From assembly GCA_963580285.1 (NCBI GenBank), contig CAUZLF010000266.1:248001-312000 (forward strand): DNA of 64,000 nt. The letters are read 5' to 3'. The DNA comes from Lucinisca nassula. Taxonomy: Eukaryota; Mollusca; Bivalvia; Lucinida; Lucinidae. The notes under the pieces were generated by a model. That model was given only the letters and a program-made list of their open reading frames with translations. It was not told the DNA's origin and made no database searches. Positions 56,828 through 64,000 of this stretch are shown here, piece by piece. Made by a program: the position numbers and the translations under genes. The first letter of the stretch is position 1, and every line of letters begins with the position of its first letter.

Positions 56828-56956
56828 CAGTAAAATTCCTATATCAAGACCACCTTTGGGACTGTTCGAAATTGGTCTTTAAGACCACTTTTGAACATTC
56901 CCAAAGGCGGTCTTTGACCAGAGGACCCTGTATGCAGAAATAACGGAATTTCACTG
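56828..56956 (+). mobile_element. MITE family L (L2), TA-flanked
   Basis: TA|CAGTAAAATTCCTATATC ... AACGGAATTTCACTG|TA, with arms AAGACCACCTTTGGGA and TCCCAAAGGCGGTCTTT. pogo/Tigger-like by CAGT ends and TA target (inference). Confidence 0.82.
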
Positions 56957-57530
56957 TATATGGATGAAACTTCTAAGAGATATAGACCAACACAGGAATC
57001 ATATTGCATGTAAGGACCACTACTCTGACCGTCCAGGGTCTTGACGTATATCTGTCCTGTATAAATGTAAAAAAAAAAATGGATGTTGTTGTTTTTTGCG
57101 TGTTTCTTTTCTTTTTTCTTTTCTTTTTTTTTTTGCTGTATGAAATATATTGAAGAACTTTTACAGAGGTTTAAAACTTTAAAAGGGAGCATATTATGGC
57201 CAAGGACAGTCACACTGACCATTCTGGTTCTTGAGTTATCTGCCCTTAGTATATATAAAATGATATCTGGCCCATAGCTTCTTTACTATATGGAAGACCT
57301 TGATAATATATAGTCTGACCAGAGACTTCTCTTGCTGCACGAAGGGACAATAGGCCCTTAGCTTTCCTTAGAACGCACAGCGAAGACTCCGATCAGACTG
57401 CGTGGATGCGCAGGAATAAAGAACAACAGTGTAAGTATTTATAGCAATAATCGATATTCAAGCGATCATAGGTTGATGATCGACCACAAAATTTCAGCCG
57501 AGTTCAAACACTATATAGCTTCGTCGATTA

Positions 57531-57810
57531 TTTGTTTGTTTGTTTGTTTGATTTGAGGTTTAACGTCCCCGTCAACACAGTGAAGGTCATTTTGGAGACG
57601 TTGCGTCCAATTTTGTGGGACTTTTACCCGACATTAAGATGAAATGACATCTCAAGCCCTGTCGCCCAATGAACCCAACATGGTTTATAATCATGCGCCT
57701 CGCACCGCGGTTCCTGGACAGGCTTAGATCCTCTAAGCGGTTTACCAGTACTAGTGTGCGGACGGTTTCAGCTCTGCGTGGAAGCATCATGCAGCCCATC
57801 TATTTCATTT
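57531..57810 (-). mobile_element. SINE S (S25)
   Basis: TTTGTTTGTTTGTTTGATTT to CAGCCCATCTATTTC. 'cggttcctggacagg' subfamily. Confidence 0.86.
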
Positions 57811-58157
57811 GATATAGTAGGAAACATATTAAAACCAAGGAACCCTACTCTGAGTATTATAGGTATTGAGATATGTTGTAAATGCGAAAAATGGGTTTTG
57901 ACCTATAGCTATTGGGGCCAAAATTATCTTATCTGCACCTTCTCCCCCGAATTCTGATTAAACTTGATACGCTATCATTGCAACGTACCAAAAACTTGAT
58001 TAGATTTTGGTGATCATATTCTCATTTTCAAGGTCACAGTCTCCCAAAGACTATCACAAATGGACCAATATAGCTTGTATGCATCCTATATCCTAAAAAG
58101 ATACGAATTGTGCTCAAACTTGCTACACTATTTTACTTCAACCTACCAAAGACTTGA

Positions 58158-58450
58158 CCGGCCCCGCCCATCGAGGCTTGAAGAAATAGATGGGCTGCAT
58201 GATGCTTCCACACAGAGCTGAAACTGACAGCACACGAGTACTGGTAAACCGCTTAGAGGATCTAAGCCTGCCCAGGCAAAGCGGTGCGAGTCGGACCGTC
58301 CATGATTCGTTTGATTGGGCGACAGGGCTTGAGATTTCATTTCATCCCAATGTCGGGTAAAAGTCCCACAAAATTGGAAGCAACGTCTCGAAAATGACAT
58401 ATACAGTGTTGACGGGGACGTTAAACCTCAAACCAATCAAACAAACAAAC
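58158..58450 (+). mobile_element. SINE S (S26)
   Basis: CCGGCCCCGCCCATCGAGGC to AAACAAACAAACAATCAAAC; a long tail suggests a fairly young copy. Confidence 0.87.
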
Positions 58451-58723
58451 AATCAAACAAATAAACTACTGCTACTAATGATAATAATCAGGTTTCACCA
58501 CGTCTTTTTTCACATTATATGATAATTCATGAAAGAGACAAACTTTATGCATCAGATCTTTTTTTTTGCCGCGTTTTTCGATCATAACTTCTTTAGTTTT
58601 GATTTTTGATCGACACATCTTGCAGAAAAGTTGTAGAGGAGAAGCTCCGCCAACCTCACGTTAAGGATTCAACCTCCTGAGTGGTATACTTTTTGCTCTA
58701 TAGAGGATCTTACATGAGTGTCC

Positions 58724-58840
58724 ATGTATTATTGAATTTATTAAACGAGTTGAGGAAAAGGAATAAAATGCGAGGCTTTGCCGAGCATTTTATCCCTTTT
58801 CCTGAACGAGTTTAATAAATTCAATAATACATGAGCACGA
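58724..58840. repeat. Long near-perfect palindrome inside Q
   Basis: CATGTATTATTGAATTTATT ... AAACGAGTTGAGGAAAAGG; centre AATGCGAGGCTTTGCCGAGCATT; then its mirror to AATAATACATG. Confidence 0.88.
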
Positions 58841-59519
58841 ATGCAAGATTCTATTAATCATATGACATTTAAAACGCATTTTATTCACAATTGTTTACAA
58901 AAATATCAATATTCCGCCATTAATTAACGCGTCGTCGTTAAGGACGTTGTGCATGTAACGTTACGGGACGTATCTACAGCTAATTTGCATATTTAATCCA
59001 CTAGTGGATTATCGAAAATAATACATGGCGTTATTACACTCTCAGACGCGACGTCATATGATAAATTCAGATAGACTTTTTTTTTACGAGTTTTGAACTT
59101 TTCGTTAAAAACTAAGTCCAATTCTGCCACTCACACTATCGAAATGTAAACAAATGACTGGCCGATATCTATATTTGGATAAATCCAACGAAGCGTCCAA
59201 CTCAAGGGACGTTGTACAAATTATTATCGTAGTTTTATTCGGTAAACCATTTGAAAAGACAATACAGATCAAACGCCTTTGACCTATATTGTTAAAATAT
59301 TTAAAATACTACACGAGTCATTACGACATTTTGTTTCACTCTGGAATATGCACACTGCAAACTAGCATGAAGTTGGAATGGCGCACATAATTATCCGTCA
59401 GTCATGCACTGAACAGACGACAAATCGTAAAACCACACCGTCAAGGCGGGACCAGTGTAAACAGGTTCACGCAAGCTAGGAATTTCGGAAATCTCCATCC
59501 GATTACCGTTCTGCTCACA

Positions 59520-59592
59520 TAAATTAGGGGCATGGAACCTTTTTGAGAAGTTGGCGCTCCGCCAACTTCTCAAAAAGGTTCCTTGCCCCGAA
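59520..59592. repeat. Palindrome GGAACCTTTTTGAGAAGTTGGC
   Basis: About 33-bp arms with centre GGCGCTCCGCC. Single arms recur at 58645-58665 and 63400-63440. Confidence 0.85.
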
Positions 59593-59643
59593 TTTCCCCT
59601 CCACAACTTTCTCGCTGGATGTATTGATCAAAAATCAAAAATT

Positions 59644-59945
59644 TTGTTTTGTTTGATTTGAGGTTTAACGTCCCCGTCAACACTCTAAAGGTCATTTTGG
59701 AGGCGTTGCTTCCAATTTTGTGGGACTTTTACCCGACATTGAGATGAAATGACATCTCAAGCCATGTCGCCCAATGAAACCCCATAGGGTTTATTAGCAT
59801 GGACGGTCCGCCTCGCACCGCGGTTCCTGGAAAGGCTTAGATCCTCTAAGCGGTTTACCACTATTAGTGTGCGGTCCGGATTCAGCTCTGCGTGGAAGCA
59901 TCGTGGCGCCCATATATTTCTTCAAGCCCCTATGGGCGGGGGCCG
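59644..59945 (-). mobile_element. SINE S (S27)
   Basis: TTTTGTTTGATTTGAGGTTT to CTATGGGCGGGGGCCG; flanked by AAATCAAAAAT, the probable duplication, inside Q. Confidence 0.85.
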
Positions 59946-60368
59946 AAATCAAAAATAAAAAAGTTATCGCCGAAAAACGCGGTAAAAAAAAAAGATAAAA
60001 AAAAATTTTTCCTTTACTTTATAGAATACAGCAAATTTTTTTTTAATTATGTGTGAAACTGCACGGAAATAAAGAGCGAGAGTAAGAATTTCGTAAATAC
60101 ACGTAAATTAAAGTTAAACCCACACTCCTCACCCCCGCCCCCACTTCCACCCTACTCCCCACCATATTTACTGCTTGCTGTCCCCAAGGCCGTCGTTCAG
60201 CAATACACAGACCAGTGTTAGATATGGGCGCAAGAGGTTTCGTATTAGCCACCATCGAACACTAAGGCGCTAATCAACCCGTGCGTATGTGCATGCTGAC
60301 CTGCTCCTTATCTGTTCGAAAATGGCAAAAATTGGTTTTCTTATGACGTGCAAAAAAACTTCAAACTG

Positions 60369-60613
60369 AAGGGGAATGGGAACACCTGGCCGATTGTTCC
60401 GTCAAAGGGAGACAACTTTCGGGACGTCCTGTTTGCTTTTCTTTAAGCCCTGTCCCACTAAGAAAGGGGTCTACTCTTAAAGAAAGAATTTGCTCCTCAG
60501 GAGCAAATTCTTTCCTTTATCAGGAGCAAATTCTTTCCTTTAAGAGTTGACCCCTATTGGCATGGGAGACAAAAATACTTTTGCAGGAGTTGCCTCCCCT
60601 GAAAGTGTTCCCA
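60369..60613 (-). mobile_element. MITE family G, inverted (G3), centre duplicated
   Basis: GGGGAATGGGAACACCT to GTGTTCCCATTACCCT. The palindrome arm CAGGAGCAAATTCTTTCCTT appears twice in tandem (60498-60540). Confidence 0.8.
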
Positions 60614-61068
60614 TTACCCTCAAGAGAAATCTTAACATAAATACTTTTTGGGTCAATTCTTTGTTAATCGACCCAAAACCTTCTAAGCTCAGAAGCTCTT
60701 CAGTGCTTATGCCCACGTGACTGTCATTAATTTGTAGGATAGCCAGGTAACGGTTATTTGTAGAAAATTACCGCGGCATTCTTGTAGTTGTCACGTCAGA
60801 TTGTGTAAAAGAAAGCTTACTGCAAAACATTGACTCGGAGCATGTGTTGGGATATTGTCAAACAGTTTAGTCCGAGATTAGACGCAACAGTACGCGGCGT
60901 CTGATGAGAGTCTACACTGTTTGCTTACAGTACGGGAATGTAAGGTATAAACGAAACCGTTCAGGACCGTTTTACAAGCATGCATCCAGAGACAATCGAC
61001 CCACCTGCAGTGTTGTCAGTGCCTTTATTGCAGTTAACTTTTTTTTGTTATGGTACACGCTAAAGTTT
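60614..61068. other. Unassigned flank with a weak hairpin module
   Basis: AAACAGTTTAGTCCGAGATT...CGGCGTCTGATGAGAGTCTACACTGTTTGC at 60859-60924 is a decayed copy of the shared hairpin without recognisable element ends. Confidence 0.45.
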
Positions 61069-61073
61069 AAATG

Positions 61074-61308
61074 GGCCCCGTCAAGCGATTTTGGTACTTA
61101 TCGCCTATGCGAGCAGTGAAGGTTCAGGCGAGCCTGCACATCCGCGCAGTCTCGCCAGAACCTTCGCTGCTCGCTCATACAAGCAGTGAATCAAGAGGAA
61201 CCTTCAGACAGAAAGCCATATCCCTGGCCTCTCTGAATGGCTGGGCATGCGCAGTTAAAATTTGTCATGACGGAATGCTCGAAGACACAAATTCGCTTGG
61301 CGGGGCTC
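61074..61308 (+). mobile_element. MITE family J (J3), complete
   Basis: AAATG on both sides (61069-61073, 61309-61313). Contains both internal arms GCGAGCAGTGAAGGTTC and GAACCTTCGCTGCTCGC, lost singly in J1 and J2. Confidence 0.87.
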
Positions 61309-61450
61309 AAATGATATCGACATTAACCTACGGGTATCCCGCTTGTATCGGAGGAGATGTATTGTCCTTCTACAGAACCAAGGGTTAGAGAAGTTACCGG
61401 TATATATATGTACACAGTCATGTTCTACTGTATATGCAATCAGCACCCGA

Positions 61451-61762
61451 CGGACCCCGCCTATTGGGACTTGACGAAATAGATGGGCTGCATGATGCTT
61501 CCACGCAGAGCTGAAACCGACCGCACACGAGTACTGGTAAATCGCTTAGGGGATCTAAGCCTGCCCAGGCAAAGCGGTGCGAGTCGGACCGTCCATGCTT
61601 ATAAACCTTATTGGTTTCATTGGGCGACAGGGCTTGAGAAGTCTTTTCATCTCAATGTCGGGGAAAAGTCCCACAAGATTGGAAGCAACGTCTTCAAAAT
61701 GACCTATACAGTGTTGACGGGGACTTTAAACCTCAAATCAAACAAACAAACTAACAAACAAA
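61451..61762 (+). mobile_element. SINE S (S28) with 15-bp duplication
   Basis: GCAATCAGCACCCGA at 61436-61450 and 61763-61777; tail CAAACAAACAAACTAACAAA. Confidence 0.93.
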
Positions 61763-61857
61763 GCAATCAGCACCCGAGGGACAATGCAGATGTGTTTGCT
61801 TAATAAGGCTGGTGCTTGATTAATACAGATGTCTTTCTATGCATTTGCATTTTTCAA

Positions 61858-62062
61858 ATGAGTACCGGTGAACCGCTTAGAAGGTGTAAGCCGGCCAAGG
61901 TTGGACCGTCTATGCATTTGAACCCTATTGGTTTCATTGGACAGCAGGGCTTAAGATGTCAATTCATCTCAATGCCTGGTAACAGTCACACGAAATTGGA
62001 ATCAACGTATTCAAAATGATCTAAATAGTGTTGACGGGGACGTTAAACCTCAAACAAACAAG
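61858..62062 (+). mobile_element. SINE S (S29), 5'-truncated, diverged
   Basis: GAGTACCGGTGAACCGCTTA to CCTCAAACAAACAAG. Confidence 0.8.
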
Positions 62063-62077
62063 TAACCATTATAAATA

Positions 62078-62200
62078 TAGTAAAATTCCTTTACTAAAAT
62101 TCCTATATTAAGACCACCTTTGGGACTGTTCAAAAGTGGTCTATAAGACCACTTTTGAACAGACCCAAAGGTGGTCCCTGACCAAAGAGCACTGTGAGCA
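62078..62200 (+). mobile_element. MITE family L (L3), right-truncated
   Basis: TAGTAAAATTCCTTTACTAA has a partial repeat of its terminus, followed by the AAGTGGTCTATAAGACCACTT palindrome. Confidence 0.72.
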
Positions 62201-62374
62201 GAAAACACAAAGAAAAATTATGTACAGTCTTCAAAATAAGCTTCTTAAAGCAGAAATAGTCTTAATTTTAGGCTCCTGCGTCTTATAAGGAAGCAGATTC
62301 GTATATGTTAAGGATATTTGCTATACAAACCTTATGGTGCCTCTTAACAGGAAATCGACCTTAAATGTAGCCTT

Positions 62375-62580
62375 TTAGCTCACTAGTGGGAGCTTATAGG
62401 ATAGCCAGTGGTCCGCTGTCCGCCTGTGTTGTCCGCGTTGTCTGTGTCGTCTGCATCAACTCTGAAACCACTGGGCCGATTGAGGTCAGATTCCACACGG
62501 AACATCCTTGGGACTAGGGAAAGAAAGTTTGTTCTGGGTCATGTGACCAAGATGGCCACCACGCCCTTTAAAGGTAAAAA
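62375..62580 (+). repeat. 'TAGCTCACTAGTGGGAGCT' mollusc repeat
   Basis: TAGCTCACTAGTGGGAGCTTA stem, GTCCGCTGTCCGCCTG, then AACTCTGAAACCACTGGGCC, GTCATGTGACCAAGATGGCC. Shares layout with the 34.4 and 54.7-kb repeats. Confidence 0.5.
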
Positions 62581-62754
62581 TAATAATAATAAAAAAAAAA
62601 GACTTCGAAAGTCCTCTTCTCTCGAGAACCAGTGGGCCGATTGATGTTTTAGCCTTAAAAATTTAGGTTACTTTTGTTTCCGTGATGATTGAAAAGATGT
62701 ACCATCTTTCAAAGCAAAATACGTATACATTTTTTTTTTTCATTTACCACAGAC

Positions 62755-63000
62755 CTCACAGTCACACTGTCGACGCAAAATGGAATGAAATTAAGAATGC
62801 CACCTATCACCGCAACATGAAATAATTTTTTCATTTGATCAAATCTCTAAGTGTCGACACATAATGAAATAAAAACTGCATTTTATTTCATTTCGCATGG
62901 ACTAAGCCGACGCAGAATGAAATAAAAAGTTTGAAAAAAATATATAATAAATAAATAAAAATAAAATAAAATAAATAAATAAAAATATTTCATTACTTCA
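62755..63000. repeat. Degenerate GTCGACRCA-AATGAAAT repeats and AATA-rich tract
   Basis: GTCGACGCAAAATGGAATG, GTGTCGACACATAATGAAAT and CCGACGCAGAATGAAATAAA are three loose copies, followed by an (AAAT)n tract to 62990. Confidence 0.6.
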
Positions 63001-63119
63001 TTTTGCGCTGTATCAAAGGTATATATATAGAGTAACAATTTATACTGGGAAAACTTATGAAGGTATAACCAGTGGTGCTGGTATGATACAACAAAAAACT
63101 AAGATATAAGCTAAAGGTA

Positions 63120-63325
63120 CAGTAAAATTCCTATATTAAGACCACCTTCGGGACTGTTCAAAAGTGGTCTTTAAGACCACTTTTGAACAGTCCCAAAAGT
63201 GGTCTCTTATTAGGAGACACTAGGTGTAGAAAACACAAAGAAAGAATCACTGAAACCCTCTCAATAAGATTTTAAACGCAGATTTAGTCTTAATTGTAGG
63301 TGGTCTCAATAGCGGAATTGTACTG
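63120..63325 (+). mobile_element. MITE family L (L4), complete, TA-flanked
   Basis: TA|CAGTAAAATTCCTATATT ... GGTCTCAATAGCGGAATTGTACTG|TA; central palindrome AAAAGTGGTCTTTAAGACCACTTTT. Confidence 0.85.
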
Positions 63326-63359
63326 TACTTAGGTGTTTTTTTTTATTATTATTTATTTT

Positions 63360-63450
63360 TTTGATGAACACGTCCAGCGAGAAAGTTGTATAGGAGTAGT
63401 TCCGCCAACTTCTCAAAAAGGTTTCGTACCCCTAATTTATCCATTCATTT
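63360..63450 (+). mobile_element. Q fragment
   Basis: GATGAACACGTCCAGCGAGA, GTTCCGCCAACTTCTCAAAA and GTACCCCTAATTTAT match one arm of Q. Confidence 0.65.
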
Positions 63451-63480
63451 TCCTGTTTCTCCCCTGTCCATCACTTTCAT

Positions 63481-63780
63481 CCGCCCCCGCCCATCGGGGC
63501 TTGAAGAAATAGATGGGCTGCATGATGCTTCCACGCAGAGCTGAAACCGATCCGCACACGAGTACTGGTAAACCGCTTAGAAGATCTAAGCCTGCCCAGG
63601 CAAAGCGGTGTGAGTCGGCCCGTCCATGCTTATAAACCTGGTTTCACTGGGCAGCAAGGCTTGAAATGTCATTTCATCTCAATGTCGGTTAAAAGTCCCA
63701 CACAACTGGAAGCAACGTCTCCAAAATGACCTTTAGAGTGTTGACGGGGACGTTAAACCTCAAATCAAAGAAAACAAACC
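63481..63780 (+). mobile_element. SINE S (S30)
   Basis: CGCCCCCGCCCATCGGGGCT to ATCAAAGAAAACAAACC; close to consensus. Confidence 0.9.
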
Positions 63781-63931
63781 ATCATTTTCATCTCCTATCT
63801 CTTTTCTTCCTTACTCTGGGAGACGAAACAAAATGACCCACAAGGCCGACGTGTCGTTAAAACCCACCACAATCAATCACTACATGGCCTTTGATACTGG
63901 GGGAAAAAGTTTCACGGTACTCGTATGACTA

Positions 63932-64000
63932 TAAGCCCCCGCCCATAGGGGCTTGAAGAAATATATGGGCTGCATGAAGCTTCCACACTAGTACTTGTTA
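63932..64000 (+). mobile_element. SINE S (S31), cut by window end
   Basis: GCCCCCGCCCATAGGGGCTT ... TTCCACACTAGTACTTG; the rest lies outside. Confidence 0.85.

Larger units (their letters stand above)
58550..59990. mobile_element. Composite inverted-repeat element Q
   Basis: Left part (58560-58665: CCGCGTTTTTCGATCATAAC, TTTTGATTTTTGATCGACAC, GCTCCGCCAAC) is inverted at 59520-59985 (GTTGGCGCTCCGCCAACTTC, TGTATTGATCAAAAATCAAA, AAAAACGCGGTAAA), where S27 interrupts it. Another Q piece is at 63360-63445. Confidence 0.62.

Overview
This is AT-rich, repeat-dense animal nuclear DNA, most likely from a bivalve mollusc, probably a heterodont clam. That assignment is an inference. It rests on a protein-coding gene split by large spliceosomal introns, on tRNA-derived SINEs, and on SINE/MITE motifs I associate with bivalve genomes. 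There are no bacterial-style operons, and I saw no rRNA gene, complete tRNA gene or CRISPR array.

One real gene is clear, on the minus strand: the 5' part of a ZSWIM4/5/6-type gene (SWIM zinc finger). Four coding exons lie at 52709-52343, 32676-32586, 27514-27387 and 20292-20149. They have AG/GT boundaries and compatible phases (1, 2, 1, 1), and together encode about the first 243 residues. The SWIM finger (CxC-x7-CxH) is in exon 3. The introns are about 19.7, 5.1, 7.1 and at least 20.1 kb. I could not find exon 5 in positions 1-20148, so the rest of the gene should lie beyond the left edge. Positions above about 52.8 kb are the 5' flank. A palindromic NRF-1-like site sits just upstream of exon 1.

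Everything else is introns and flank filled with mobile DNA. (1) A SINE-like family of about 300 bp ('S', about 30 copies in both orientations), often with 7-15 bp target-site duplications. (2) tRNA-related SINEs ('T', 'U', 'V'). (3) Short inverted-repeat elements (MITEs): TTAA-flanked families A, B, C and G; TA-flanked H and L; hAT-like K with perfect 8-bp duplications; and the less certain types D, E, F, I, J, M, N, O and Q. (4) A MULE transposon remnant with readable transposase C-terminus, inverted ends and an 8-9 bp duplication (45212-46090). (5) Tandem arrays and low-complexity tracts.

The most unusual signal is a 67-68 bp hairpin module. It has near-constant outer arms (GCAAACAGTGNAG...) and a variable but self-complementary inner stem, and it recurs inside MITE families whose termini and target sites are otherwise unrelated. 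A second highlight is a natural empty site: a local duplication has one copy with a TTAA MITE and one without. Several elements are nested two or three deep, which gives a readable relative chronology.
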